Assembly (NCBI GenBank): GCA_028819215.1
Contig: JAPPMG010000057.1
Location: 32,092-96,091, forward strand
Direction of reading: 5' to 3'
Length of the DNA: 64,000 nucleotides
Source: Bryobacterales bacterium
GTDB lineage: Bacteria; Acidobacteriota; Terriglobia; Bryobacterales; UBA6623
Program-made: the position numbers and the translations under genes
Shown here: positions 8,682-17,780 of the stretch, piece after piece
How positions within the stretch are numbered: position 1 is the stretch's first letter
Layout of the letters: every line of letters begins with the position of its first letter
The notes under the pieces: generated by a model
The model's database searches: none
What the model saw: the letters and a program-made list of their open reading frames with translations, nothing else
Told to the model about the DNA's origin: nothing

Positions 8682-9617
8682 TCACCTGCCGAGCGCCGCG
8701 TCGCCGCCGCCGATCATGTCGGCGCTGGCCACGATCAGCGGATCCGGTCGCCCCACTCCGCGGGCGTCCTTGTTCGTATAGGGCAATGCAGCCAGAAAAT
8801 GCCGCATGCAGTTCAGACGGGCGCGCTTCTTGTCGTCGGACTTGACGATCGTCCACGGCGCATCAGCAGTGTCGGTGTAGAAGAACATCGCCTCCTTGGC
8901 CGCCGTGTACTCGTCCCACTTGTCGAGCGACTGGCGATCAACCGGCGACAGCTTCCACTGCTTCAGAGCGTCCTTCTCGCGGGCTTCGAAGCGGCGCCTC
9001 TGCTCCGCTTGGGTGACGGAGAACCAGTACTTGAACAGCAGGATCCCGCTGCGGACGAGCATGCGCTCCAACTCGGGGGCCTGACGTATGAACTCCAAGT
9101 ACTCCCTGGCGTCGCAGAACCCCATGACTCGCTCGACGCCGCTGCGGTTGTACCACGAGCGGTCGAACAGCACGATCTCGCCGCCGTGCGGCAGATGGCG
9201 GATGTAGCGCTGGAAGAACCACTGGGTCCGTTCGGCGTCGGTCGGCTTGTCGAGTGCCACGACACGCGCACCGCGCGGATTGAGATGCTCCGTGAACCGC
9301 TTGATGGTCCCGCCCTTGCCGGCGGCATCCCTGCCCTCGAACAGGACGACGATCTTCTGGTTCGTCGCCTTCACCCAGTCCTGCACCTTCAGCAGTTCCA
9401 CCTGAAGTGCGGCCTTCTGCCGCTCGTAGGGCTTGCGTGCGAGCTTCCGCTTGTAGGGGTATTCACCCGTCTCGAACAGGCGTCGGATGACGTCTCGATC
9501 CCGGTTGGGCGCGCGGGAGTCCGATGGGGCGCCGTCCGCCTCGACGGCGCTGGCGCTTGCCCGCGCATCTTCCACAATGTTCCCCTCGCCGTCCACCTTT
9601 GTCGCGTCCAGATCCAC
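8682..9617 (-). CDS. ppk2: Polyphosphate kinase 2 family protein
   Basis: Transfers phosphate between polyphosphate and nucleotides in the cytoplasm. The 311-residue protein contains the Walker A GRDAAGKGG, the lid segment RYIRHLPHGGEIVLFDRSWYN with the Walker B aspartate in LFDRSWYN, and RSGVERVMGFC, all diagnostic for PPK2. The segment HLNPRGARVVALDKPTDAER is also typical. The first 45 residues are polar, low in complexity and absent from most homologues. The start is GTG with TGATAGCCT (an extended -10-like sequence) just upstream, so a start further inside is possible. Whether it favours ADP, GDP or AMP cannot be read by eye. It stands alone. Confidence 0.93.
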   Translation of the reverse strand: MDLDATKVDGEGNIVEDARASASAVEADGAPSDSRAPNRDRDVIRRLFETGEYPYKRKLARKPYERQKAALQVELLKVQDWVKATNQKIVVLFEGRDAAGKGGTIKRFTEHLNPRGARVVALDKPTDAERTQWFFQRYIRHLPHGGEIVLFDRSWYNRSGVERVMGFCDAREYLEFIRQAPELERMLVRSGILLFKYWFSVTQAEQRRRFEAREKDALKQWKLSPVDRQSLDKWDEYTAAKEAMFFYTDTADAPWTIVKSDDKKRARLNCMRHFLAALPYTNKDARGVGRPDPLIVASADMIGGGDAALGR

Positions 9618-9776
9618 GGAGACAGGCTATCACGGCTCGTCGTCCGCCACTGGCGTTCACTACCGTTCGCGGCAGTGCTTGGGGGCCGTCGATCCCTCGC
9701 GCTCATTCGCTGTAGGCAAGAATCGACCGGACCTAGCAGGTGGTCGGAAGACGACCAGCCCGCCCAGTTGGCGCTG

Positions 9777-10469
9777 TCAGGCGGTCCGCTTCCGTCGTAG
9801 CCGTAGCATTCGATTGCCGCCCTTTTGGAACTCGTATGCCACCGTCTCAACGGTCGCGACCGCGCGGCGCGATCCGAAAGCGTCGACGATACCTTCAACA
9901 TGAGGCGACGCCGTCCCGCCGAGTTGCAGCAACGGGAAGACGCGCACCTCCGCAGATACCCTCAGCATCTCCTCCAGTGCCCGTAAGTGAAAGTCCAGGT
10001 CGAGTTGCTCGCTGTACAAGAAGAGCAGGTGGGAGGATAGCGCTAGATCGAACGAACCGTTGTCGAAGGGCAAGTCCGGCAGCGATGCATCCACGTAGCG
10101 GTTCTCAGTCTTGCCCCGCGGATAGTCCGCGATGAAACGGCGCATCGCGGTCATGCGCCGCTGGCCCAATTCCTCAATCGATCGTACGTGCGTCCAGACG
10201 AACTCGTCCTGATTCCGGCGCGTCTCGTCCATAACCTCGCCGAACGTGCTCTCGACTCGCCGTTCGATGGCGGCAGCGGACATAGCGTAGAGCGGATCGA
10301 CCGAGACAACGGAGCGCCCTTGGGCGGACAGCTCGGCGTTAAAGCTCGCCGGGCCGTCGCCACACCCCAGAATGCGGCCCCCCAGGTCGGCCTCTCCCAA
10401 GCCGAACATCGCCTGATACTCGGCCGCACTCCGGCCCCAGGGTACGACTTGATCGATCGAGAAGGGCAT
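9777..10469 (-). CDS. SAM-dependent methyltransferase, class I
   Basis: A 230-residue protein with a class I methyltransferase core: motif I is ILGCGDGPASFNAEL, motif II VVSVDPLYAM carries the acidic residue, and DLALSSHLLFLYSEQL follows LPDLPFDNGSFD, the usual position of motif IV. No extra substrate domain is visible, so the target (small molecule, protein or lipid) is unknown. Neighbours on the same strand, PPK2 downstream and a PQQ dehydrogenase upstream, are over 100 bases away and give no functional hint. Confidence 0.8.
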   Translation of the reverse strand: MPFSIDQVVPWGRSAAEYQAMFGLGEADLGGRILGCGDGPASFNAELSAQGRSVVSVDPLYAMSAAAIERRVESTFGEVMDETRRNQDEFVWTHVRSIEELGQRRMTAMRRFIADYPRGKTENRYVDASLPDLPFDNGSFDLALSSHLLFLYSEQLDLDFHLRALEEMLRVSAEVRVFPLLQLGGTASPHVEGIVDAFGSRRAVATVETVAYEFQKGGNRMLRLRRKRTA

Positions 10470-10606
10470 CAGTATTCCGTGGCGATGGCAGTGCCCGAGC
10501 CAGTGCTTCCGGCAACACGCGGATTACTCCGTGAGGCCGAGCCTACTATTCCAGTATGCGTACGTGCATACCCGCACGAACCTAGACCCTGACGGACGCC
10601 CGCTGG

Positions 10607-12718
10607 TTATTCAGGCAGTGCATACGCTACGTAGCTGCCGCCAGAAATCCCCCCGCTCTTGCCCCCGCCAGCAGCGATAGCGACGAACTGTCGACCATCG
10701 ACCTCGTAGACCGCAGGCGTCGCGTTCCCCCCGGCCGGCAGCATGGTCTCCCAAAGCAGCACGCCAGTGGCCTTGTCGAATGCGCGGAACTTCCGGTCGC
10801 GCGCCGTCGCGCCGATGAAGAGCAACCCGGCGGAAGTCACCACTGGTCCGCCGTAGTTCTCGCTGCCAGTCGGCGGTATGCCCTGCTCCGTCAATTCTGG
10901 AAACTCTCCCAGACGCACGGTCCATTCGATTTCGCCGGTGTCGAGGTTGACAGCATTGAGCGTGCCCCACGGCGGCGAGATGGCTGGGTAGCCATCCGGG
11001 TCAAGAAACCTGTTGTAGCCGTCATGCGTGAAGGGCACATCGGGAGCACCGGAACCTGGCAAAGACTGGATCGACTCCCCTTGCTCGCCACGCAGCACAT
11101 AGTCTTCAATCGCCGCCACAGCCTCAGGGCTGAGATCGGGGAAGGCCGGCATCCGACCCACCCCCCCTCGCACGACGGCGCCAAACTCTTGGCTGCTCAT
11201 CGCCAGTTCGCTGAGCGCCGGGAATGTTGGCGGCGTTCCGCTCAGGTCGTCCAAGTGGCAAGCGGCGCAGTTGCGCTGATACAACCGCTTACCGTTGACG
11301 GATCCTCGCAATTCTCCCCGCTCGACCAAGCGGTGGATCCAAGCCATCTCGTTGACGTTCACATACAGCAGCCCCGTTTCAGGATCGAACGCCTGGCCAC
11401 CCCACTCGGCTCCTCCGTCAAAGCCGGGGAAGACGATCGTTCCTTGCAGACTAGGCGGAGTAAACAACCCGTCGCTGCGAACTTGCCGGAAGCGCTTCAA
11501 GACAGCGGCGTGCGCCTCCGGCGTACGCGTCGTCAGGTCCGCCTCGGTCAGGCGCTGCCGGCCCAGCGGCGGCGGCTTGACCGGCACGACCTGCCGCTCT
11601 GCCAAGACTTCCCCGGCCACGTCGGACTGCGCGGTCTCGATCTCCGCGAGCGGAAACAGGGACTCGCCGGTTTCGCGGTCGAAAACATAGACCTGGCTCA
11701 TCTTGGTGGAGACCGACACGGCATCGATCAGCCTCCCGTCGCGCATCGCAGTCGCGAGAACTGGCGACGTGGGAACGTCCATGTCCCAGACGTCGTGCCG
11801 GACGAACTGGTGGTGCCAAACCAATTCGCCGCTGTCTGCACGCAGGCACAACAGGGAGTTGGCGTACAAGTTGTCTCCCGGCCGGTTGCCGCCCCAGAAG
11901 TCGAACGCTGCCGAGCCGGTACCTGCATACACCAACCCGCGCGCAGCGTCGAGAGCTAGGCCCGCCCAGGAATTGGCGCCTCCGAGAGTCTTCCAGCCGT
12001 CCTCCGGCCAAGTCTCGTGACCGGGTTCGCCGGGGTGCGGGATCGTGCGGAAGGTCCAGCGCCATTCTCCCGTGCGCGCGTCGTAGGCACGGATGTAGCC
12101 GGGCGCGCTCGGCAATGATTCGCTGACCACGCTGCCGAGAATCAGCAGGTCATCGTAGACGGCCCCGGGGGTGTTCAAGCTGATTGAGAGCGATCCCGCG
12201 CGCTCCGGAAGGTCAGACCTGAGGTTGATCGCGCCCCTCTCGCCGAAGCCCTCCACAGGCTCTCCTGTCCGCGTGTCCAATGCATACAGCAAGTGCCTAG
12301 CCCCGACGTAGATGCGCGAATCGTCACCATCGCGCCAGTGCATGAATCCGCGGTTCCTGGAGCGCCCAGTGAACAGAGCGCCGTCCACTTCCAGGCGCCT
12401 CGTCCACACTTGTTCCCCCGTCGCAGCGTCAAGGGCGAAGACGCGCCCGTTCGGGCTGGAGCCGTACAGCAGGCCGTCAATCACGATGGGGTTGCACTGG
12501 ATCTCCGAACCGCGGAATTCGTCACCGGTCTCATACGTCCAGGCCACCTCGAGCTGGGACACGTTGCCCGGGTGAATCTGGTCAAGGCGCGAATACTGAA
12601 TCTGATCAGCACCGCCCCCGAATGCTTCCCAGCCCTCATAGCCGGTCTCGGGCGCCTTGCGCACATCTCCGCAACCCGCTCCGGCCAAGCAGGCTGCCAG
12701 AAATAACCACAAACGCAT
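10607..12718 (-). CDS. PQQ-dependent dehydrogenase with internal cytochrome c domain, lipoprotein
   Basis: A 703-residue exported quinohaemoprotein that would oxidise an alcohol or sugar in the periplasm and pass electrons to its haem. It begins MRLWLFLAACLAGAGCG (lipobox AGAGC). Propeller blades carry tryptophan-docking sequences such as LDAATGEQVWTRRL and DTGEIEWTVRLGE; HDVWDMDVPTSP is characteristic of the family. A cytochrome c segment with CAACH at about 484-488 and a possible Met ligand in GRMPAF near 523 is inserted before the last blades rather than placed at the end. A TAGAAT lies nine bases before the ATG. The substrate is not predictable. Confidence 0.92.
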   Translation of the reverse strand: MRLWLFLAACLAGAGCGDVRKAPETGYEGWEAFGGGADQIQYSRLDQIHPGNVSQLEVAWTYETGDEFRGSEIQCNPIVIDGLLYGSSPNGRVFALDAATGEQVWTRRLEVDGALFTGRSRNRGFMHWRDGDDSRIYVGARHLLYALDTRTGEPVEGFGERGAINLRSDLPERAGSLSISLNTPGAVYDDLLILGSVVSESLPSAPGYIRAYDARTGEWRWTFRTIPHPGEPGHETWPEDGWKTLGGANSWAGLALDAARGLVYAGTGSAAFDFWGGNRPGDNLYANSLLCLRADSGELVWHHQFVRHDVWDMDVPTSPVLATAMRDGRLIDAVSVSTKMSQVYVFDRETGESLFPLAEIETAQSDVAGEVLAERQVVPVKPPPLGRQRLTEADLTTRTPEAHAAVLKRFRQVRSDGLFTPPSLQGTIVFPGFDGGAEWGGQAFDPETGLLYVNVNEMAWIHRLVERGELRGSVNGKRLYQRNCAACHLDDLSGTPPTFPALSELAMSSQEFGAVVRGGVGRMPAFPDLSPEAVAAIEDYVLRGEQGESIQSLPGSGAPDVPFTHDGYNRFLDPDGYPAISPPWGTLNAVNLDTGEIEWTVRLGEFPELTEQGIPPTGSENYGGPVVTSAGLLFIGATARDRKFRAFDKATGVLLWETMLPAGGNATPAVYEVDGRQFVAIAAGGGKSGGISGGSYVAYALPE

Positions 12719-12727
12719 AAGCCCGTA

Positions 12728-12733
12728 ATTCTA
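12728..12733 (-). promoter_or_regulatory. -10-like TAGAAT before the PQQ dehydrogenase
   Basis: TAGAAT on the minus strand lies nine bases before the ATG at 12718, and no Shine-Dalgarno sequence separates them. Consistent with a leaderless transcript. No clear -35 box. Confidence 0.4.
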
Positions 12734-12878
12734 TCCCCGAATCCTGGCGCAGCGCGCGCAGCCGGCGGTCCAGCCCCAGCACCGACGCCTGGACTCACCC
12801 GCGTTTTGGCGCATTGGCAGCGCAGCGCAGGCAATCGACCGACCGGGCCGGCCAGCTCTGGGCGGCACGAGCAGGAGC

Positions 12879-13457
12879 TTATCCGAGTGCTTGAAGCTTG
12901 AACCAAAGCACGGCCCCAAAGCCGATGAACCCCAGCAAAGCCGAGTACTCCCGGTTGACAACGTAGAGACCCCACTCAAAGCGATTCGAAGACTTATAGA
13001 GCGGCCTGCAGGCAGGCAGGAAGCGGGGAACGCGAGACTCGTATTCCCGATAGCCGGGGAGGATCTTCCGGATGTGACCTTCCTCTTCCCCTACGACCGG
13101 CAGGAACCACGCTGCGAAGACTACCAGGATCGCAACCAGCAGGATCGGATGAGCCGAGCAGATGCCGAACCCGACACCCGCCGACAGGCTCCCGATGTAG
13201 AGCGGATTGCGAACGTGGGCGTACGGGCCGGAGGTCGCCAGCTGCTGGTTCTTCCGCAGATGGCCGGCCGCCCATCCCCTCAGTGCCAGGCCAGCAAGCA
13301 CTAGCGGCAGGCCGAGCGCGATGCTGGCAACCGTCGGCTGGGACAGCCAGCCGGCCGCGATCGCCAGGAGTATGGAAACAGTCACTCTCGACCGCGCGGC
13401 CAATGCAGGCCAACGCTTCCAGATTGGAACCTGCGTCCGCCCGGGCATTGCCATCAT
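12879..13457 (-). CDS. Isoprenylcysteine carboxylmethyltransferase-like membrane protein
   Basis: A 192-residue integral membrane protein with four or five hydrophobic segments and the conserved cytosolic motif GPYAHVRNPLYIG followed near the C-terminus by LPGYREYESRVPRFLP, the pair that marks the ICMT/PEMT-like family. Members methylate lipid-linked or small acceptors with SAM, but in bacteria most are uncharacterised. The start is the first of several Met codons (MMAMPG), so it is uncertain by a few residues. A TACAAT lies 55 bases upstream at 13512-13517 on the same strand. It is divergent from the IlvD/Edd gene. Confidence 0.85.
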   Translation of the reverse strand: MMAMPGRTQVPIWKRWPALAARSRVTVSILLAIAAGWLSQPTVASIALGLPLVLAGLALRGWAAGHLRKNQQLATSGPYAHVRNPLYIGSLSAGVGFGICSAHPILLVAILVVFAAWFLPVVGEEEGHIRKILPGYREYESRVPRFLPACRPLYKSSNRFEWGLYVVNREYSALLGFIGFGAVLWFKLQALG

Positions 13458-13600
13458 CGCCGTATCCGAGCCGCGCTGACATCACGGTGTTCGGTCGGCT
13501 TGCAACCTAGGATTGTAGACGGGCGGGCCTAGGGCAGGCCCGTGTGCCGCGAGCGAGCCCGCCAGCCTGCGGACCCGCAATCCTTCGGCGAGTTGGGTGC

Positions 13601-13606
13601 TATCGT
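13601..13606 (+). promoter_or_regulatory. -10-like TATCGT before the sugar-acid dehydratase
   Basis: TATCGT is nine bases before the ATG at 13616 with no Shine-Dalgarno between. It supports that ATG over the longer reading from 13544. Confidence 0.35.
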
Positions 13607-13615
13607 ATTGCGTTC

Positions 13616-15334
13616 ATGCGCGATTCCAGCACATTCCGCAGCACCGAGTGGTTCCAAGGAGATCAGTACGAGCACCTCTCCCGGCGAGCGTGGCTGCGCT
13701 CGGAGGGCTTCAGCGACGCCGCGTTCGATGGCAGGCCGGTCATTGGCATCTGCAATTCGTGGTCGGAGCTGACCAATTGCAACGCCCACCTGCGCCAGGT
13801 GGCAGAGGCCGTCAAGCGGGGCGTCTGGGCCGCCGGAGGGGTACCGCTCGAATTCCCGACGATCTCGCTCGGCGAGATGTTCATGAAGCCCACGACCATG
13901 CTGTTCCGCAACCTCATGTCGATGGATGTAGAGGAGTCGATCACGGCGAATCCAATCGACGGCGTGGTGTTGCTGTGCGGCTGCGACAAGACCACGCCGG
14001 CGCAGTTGATGGGGGCTGCTTCGGCCGACATCCCGGCGATCATGGTCACCGGCGGCCCGATGCTGTCGGGACGCTGGAACGGCGAGCCGCTGGGATCGGG
14101 CACAGACGGCCGAAAGCTTTTCGAAGCGTTGCGGGCCGGACGCATAGGCGAGGAGCAGTGGGCCGAAGTCGAGGGCTGCATCTCGCGCAGCGCCGGGCAC
14201 TGCACGGTCATGGGGACAGCCTCCACGATGGCGTCGATGGCCGAATCGCTAGGCATGATGCTGTCGGGCGGCGCCGCCATCCCCGCGGTGGATGCTCGGC
14301 GTTACCAACTGGCCGAGGCCAGCGGCAGACGCATTGTGGAGATGGTCTTCGAAGATCTGACACCCTCGCGCATCCTGACCCGGGAGGCATTCGAGAACGC
14401 CATCCGCACCGACATGGCGATCGGCGGCTCCACCAACGCCGTGGTCCACCTGTTGGCGATCGCCGGTCGGGCTGGCGTGGATCTCTGCCTCGACGATTTC
14501 GACCGCATTTCCCGCAAGACCCCGTACATCGCCAACGTAAAGCCGTCGGGCCAGTTCCTGATGGAGGACTTCTTCTACGCTGGCGGGCTGCCGTGCGTGA
14601 CGAAGGAACTGCTGCCCCTGCTGCATGGCGACGCCCTAACGGTCAGCGGACGCACCGTGGCTGACGAGGTCCAAGATGTGCAGGTCCGTAATCGCGACCT
14701 GATCAAGACGCTCGACCAGCCGCTGAATGCGGAGGGCGGCACAGCGATCCTGTACGGCAACCTCGCCCCGAACGGGGCTGTGATCAAGCAGACAGCAGCC
14801 TCCCCGCACCTGCTGCGGCACCGCGGCAAAGCGCTGGTCTTCGACCGCTACGAGACGCTGAGGGCGCGCATCGACGACGACCTCGATGTGGACGAGAACA
14901 CCGTGATGGTGCTTCAGAACGCCGGCCCGCTGGGAGGCCCGGGATTCCCCGAATGGGGGCACCTGCCGATCCCCACCAAGCTCCTCAAGGCTGGCGTGAA
15001 CGACATCGTGCGAGTCTCTGACGCGCGCATGAGCGGCACGAGCTTCGGCACGGACGTCCTGCATGTGTCTCCCGAGGCGGCCGTCGGAGGCCCGTTGGCT
15101 GCGGTGCGCACGGGCGACGAGATCGAACTCGACGTGCCCGGACGCCGGATCGACCTGCGCGTGGACGAGCGGGAGATCGAGCGCCGACTCGCGACCCGCA
15201 AGCTTCCAGCGGCGCACTACCGCCGAGGCTACGGCAGGCTCTTCCTCGACCAAGTGACGCAGGCGCACCTCGGCTGCGATTTCCGGTTCCTGAGCCGGAA
15301 CGCCGACACGAGCGCAGCGGGCGCGCCTAGTTGA
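13616..15334 (+). CDS. IlvD/Edd family dehydratase, probably sugar-acid (arabonate/xylonate) dehydratase
   Basis: Iron-sulfur dehydratase of 572 residues. The cluster cysteines lie in GICNSWSELTNCN, LLCGCDKTTPA and SAGHCTVMGTASTMASM. The last motif, with GHCTVMGTAST in place of the GACGGMYTANTM of dihydroxyacid dehydratase, is the form seen in pentonate and other sugar-acid dehydratases, so a role in non-phosphorylative sugar catabolism is more likely than in branched-chain amino acid synthesis. The start at 13616 is supported by the TATCGT upstream and gives the family N-terminus RSTEWFQGDQYEHLSRRAW. The stop overlaps by eight bases the end of the convergent DUF3604 gene. A KdaD-like dehydratase sits 16 kb away. 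Confidence 0.9.
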   Translation: MRDSSTFRSTEWFQGDQYEHLSRRAWLRSEGFSDAAFDGRPVIGICNSWSELTNCNAHLRQVAEAVKRGVWAAGGVPLEFPTISLGEMFMKPTTMLFRNLMSMDVEESITANPIDGVVLLCGCDKTTPAQLMGAASADIPAIMVTGGPMLSGRWNGEPLGSGTDGRKLFEALRAGRIGEEQWAEVEGCISRSAGHCTVMGTASTMASMAESLGMMLSGGAAIPAVDARRYQLAEASGRRIVEMVFEDLTPSRILTREAFENAIRTDMAIGGSTNAVVHLLAIAGRAGVDLCLDDFDRISRKTPYIANVKPSGQFLMEDFFYAGGLPCVTKELLPLLHGDALTVSGRTVADEVQDVQVRNRDLIKTLDQPLNAEGGTAILYGNLAPNGAVIKQTAASPHLLRHRGKALVFDRYETLRARIDDDLDVDENTVMVLQNAGPLGGPGFPEWGHLPIPTKLLKAGVNDIVRVSDARMSGTSFGTDVLHVSPEAAVGGPLAAVRTGDEIELDVPGRRIDLRVDEREIERRLATRKLPAAHYRRGYGRLFLDQVTQAHLGCDFRFLSRNADTSAAGAPS

Positions 15335-17705
15335 TCCAGACCGGGCTTGCCCAGCCCTTGTTGGAATCGAGCTGCTCCATGCGCAGGTAGTAGTAATCGC
15401 CCGGCTTTGCCGGGTCGCGATCTTCGTAGTCGAACTCGATGTCCATTGGTGCTTGGGCGTTGACGAGCTCGAACTCGATCTCAAACGCAACGTCAACACC
15501 CATCAGCTCAAGGTAGCTGTGCCTATACGGCTTGTCGCCCAGCCCACGCCAGCGGAAGTATCCGTCCCGGCGCAGCACATCGAGCGGTGCCGCGACTTCG
15601 AGCACGCCCAGATGCGGATCCTGCAGGCGAAACACCAACTCCCCCTCCGCTCCATCGATGCGCGCCAGCATGCCGTCGCGGTCGTTCGACGTGGCCGCCG
15701 ACTGCCAGCGGACACTGTCGCCAGCCTGATGCATGCGCTCGAATTCCTGATCGCGATGCAAGAAGCGCTCGAGCCTCACCGCCCCGGACTTTGCCTCGAG
15801 GACCCCTTCCCCGAGGCCCACGTTGGCCCGCCGCTGGTAGATGTTGTCGCCCCATGTGACGCGCACGAGCGAGCCGGTCTGCCGCGCCGGATTGATCGAG
15901 TGCAGCACTCGCCCGTTCTTGACCAGTTCCACCCTGGTGAGGGGCTGCGTCCCGGAGACCCTGGCCCGCATGCGGGCGGCTTGGGCAGCAGCGGCGGGCA
16001 GTTCGCCGCCCATCGGCTCTCCGTTGAGGCTGAACTCCATCAAGATGCGCTCATTGCCGGTCACTGCGAACGTGCGCCGCTGGTACAAGGCCTCCCAGAT
16101 CGCGTCCCGGGTCTTGCCGTAGGCGAAAACGCCCGTGAGCGGGTTCGTCATGGTGTAGATCAGCCCGGGGTAGGAATTTCCGAAGCCCACGGTGTGGTTG
16201 TCGCCCGAGGCCGTCGCTGCCAGCCTCAAGCCGGCGTCCAAGTGGCTCTGCCACGACTCCTCGAACACGCCGTGGACCGAGGCGATCTCGAAGTTGCGCT
16301 CGATGCGTGGATCGGTGCGGTGGGTCCAGTTGGGCGGCCCGCCGCCGACATGCGGGATCACCATGGTCGGCACGCCGGATCGCTCCAGCACATCCATCAT
16401 GTCTCCCACGTCCGCCCGGTTGCTAGCCGGATCGAGTTGCATCGTCGTGGGGGCCTCGTCCGCGTTGTAGATCACATTGTGGTGGCCCCCGAGCGCGGTC
16501 CCGACGCTGTACTCATAGCCGAGGATCGTGACGAAGTCGCGCCAGCCGTTCATCCGTTTGTTGGCGCGCATCATGTCGGGCCAGTTATCTCGCGGATCCT
16601 TGAACTTGTCGAAGATATAGGCCGGGCCGGTCACGCCCAGCGGCATGTGGTGCGGCGTCAAGGCACCGAAGTCCAGCAGGCCGTTGCGCCTCGCGTGGAG
16701 ATACAACTCCTCGTAGGTGCCGCGACCGTCGTGCAAGTAGGTGTGCTGGTGCAAGTCGCCGTAATAGACGCGCCGCTTGGGATGGTTCTCGACCCGGATC
16801 GGATTGCTCACTCCCTCCAGCGCCCCGTCTGCCGAACGGACCGTGAGCCGGTACGCGCCAGGCTGCGTGGCCACCAGGTTCGACGCAACGTAATGCAGCA
16901 GCTCGGGATCGTATTCGAATTCACTGCTGCCAAGAGCAGGATCCTCCACCGCCAGCTTCCAGCCTTGGTAGTTTCCCGCCAGCGAGCCCCATGCATCACT
17001 TGGTATCGCTTCTAGGCTAAAGCGCTCACCAACCGCGACATACGCCGGCGCATAGACCCGCAACTTTGTCGCAGGCCCGCCGACCACCTTGAGGAAAGCA
17101 TCACCCACGTAGTCCCGCGGCCGCCCGTCAGGGCCGGCGATCACGACGCGGAAGTTGAACAAGTTCTCGGCGTAGTGCTGCATGCGCACGCCTCGGGTGC
17201 CCCCAAGGTCGAAGTACACCTTGGCCCCCGGCGCCAGCTTTCCAGCGGCAAGCCTTGCGGCGGCGGCCTTCCGGTACGGGAAGACGCTGGGCGAGTTGCG
17301 CTGTAGGGCATTGGAGTGGATCAGCATTTCCCACTCAGCCCCGGGGGCGCCAGTTTCCAGGGCGAAGTGCGCCGGCATCTGCGGGTCGGCTACCTGGAAC
17401 TGCTCGACGTCGCTCGTGAAGTGCTTCCAGATCTCCAGCGTCTCGCCCGCGGCCATGCCGGCCTCGCCGATCGTGCATTCGATTCGTATCCTGCTGCGCT
17501 GGCCGGCTTGGGCGACGGGCGACGAGAGCAGTTTGACCGTGCCCTCGAGAGGAAATCCGGGCGGCATATAGCCGCCCGGTCGGTACTCGATGCGCATGCC
17601 CGCAGGATCGCCGCCGGCCGGTTCGGCCTGCACCGGGCCGCCCAGTTGGGTCCAGAGCAACACAATCGCAGCAGCAGCGGCCAGCAGGGCCAAGTAGACT
17701 CGCAT
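15327..17705 (-). CDS. DUF3604 domain protein, exported (PHP-like metallohydrolase), paralogue 1
   Basis: A 792-residue exported protein. MRVYLALLAAAAAIVLLW is a signal sequence. An N-terminal beta-rich region is followed at about residue 330 by YYGDLHQHTYLHDGRG, the HxH metal-binding opening of a PHP-like fold, then LLDFGALTPHHMP, ILGYEYSVG and HVGGGPPNW. The C-terminus ends in a beta domain, YYYLRMEQLDSNKGWASPVWIN. DUF3604 proteins are predicted metal-dependent hydrolases with no settled substrate. The ATG at 17705 is preceded by TACAAT at ten bases and is preferred over 17738. A paralogue lies at 42969-45443. It is convergent with the dehydratase and divergent from the acetylesterase-like gene. 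Confidence 0.88.
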   Translation of the reverse strand: MRVYLALLAAAAAIVLLWTQLGGPVQAEPAGGDPAGMRIEYRPGGYMPPGFPLEGTVKLLSSPVAQAGQRSRIRIECTIGEAGMAAGETLEIWKHFTSDVEQFQVADPQMPAHFALETGAPGAEWEMLIHSNALQRNSPSVFPYRKAAAARLAAGKLAPGAKVYFDLGGTRGVRMQHYAENLFNFRVVIAGPDGRPRDYVGDAFLKVVGGPATKLRVYAPAYVAVGERFSLEAIPSDAWGSLAGNYQGWKLAVEDPALGSSEFEYDPELLHYVASNLVATQPGAYRLTVRSADGALEGVSNPIRVENHPKRRVYYGDLHQHTYLHDGRGTYEELYLHARRNGLLDFGALTPHHMPLGVTGPAYIFDKFKDPRDNWPDMMRANKRMNGWRDFVTILGYEYSVGTALGGHHNVIYNADEAPTTMQLDPASNRADVGDMMDVLERSGVPTMVIPHVGGGPPNWTHRTDPRIERNFEIASVHGVFEESWQSHLDAGLRLAATASGDNHTVGFGNSYPGLIYTMTNPLTGVFAYGKTRDAIWEALYQRRTFAVTGNERILMEFSLNGEPMGGELPAAAAQAARMRARVSGTQPLTRVELVKNGRVLHSINPARQTGSLVRVTWGDNIYQRRANVGLGEGVLEAKSGAVRLERFLHRDQEFERMHQAGDSVRWQSAATSNDRDGMLARIDGAEGELVFRLQDPHLGVLEVAAPLDVLRRDGYFRWRGLGDKPYRHSYLELMGVDVAFEIEFELVNAQAPMDIEFDYEDRDPAKPGDYYYLRMEQLDSNKGWASPVWIN

Positions 17706-17715
17706 GATTGCGCCG

Positions 17716-17721
17716 ATTGTA
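17716..17721 (-). promoter_or_regulatory. -10-like TACAAT before DUF3604 gene 1
   Basis: TACAAT on the minus strand, ten bases before the ATG at 17705, without a Shine-Dalgarno sequence. It lies within the short divergent region shared with the acetylesterase-like gene. Confidence 0.45.
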
Positions 17722-17767
17722 CTCGACGCCGCGGCCAAGTCAGCACCGATGCTTCGGATCGCTCAGG

Positions 17768-17773
17768 TATGCT
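17768..17773 (+). promoter_or_regulatory. -10-like TATGCT before the acetylesterase-like gene
   Basis: TATGCT ends seven bases before the ATG at 17781. An alternative ATG at 17769 lies inside the hexamer, which argues for the later start. Confidence 0.35.
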
Positions 17774-17780
17774 TGACAGC

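Noticed and set aside
10544..10560. Plus-strand TACTATTCCAGTATG, nearly identical to the sequence before the dipeptidase start (TACAATTCCAGTATG)
   Set aside because: The frame after this ATG has only nine codons, so the likeness is probably chance.
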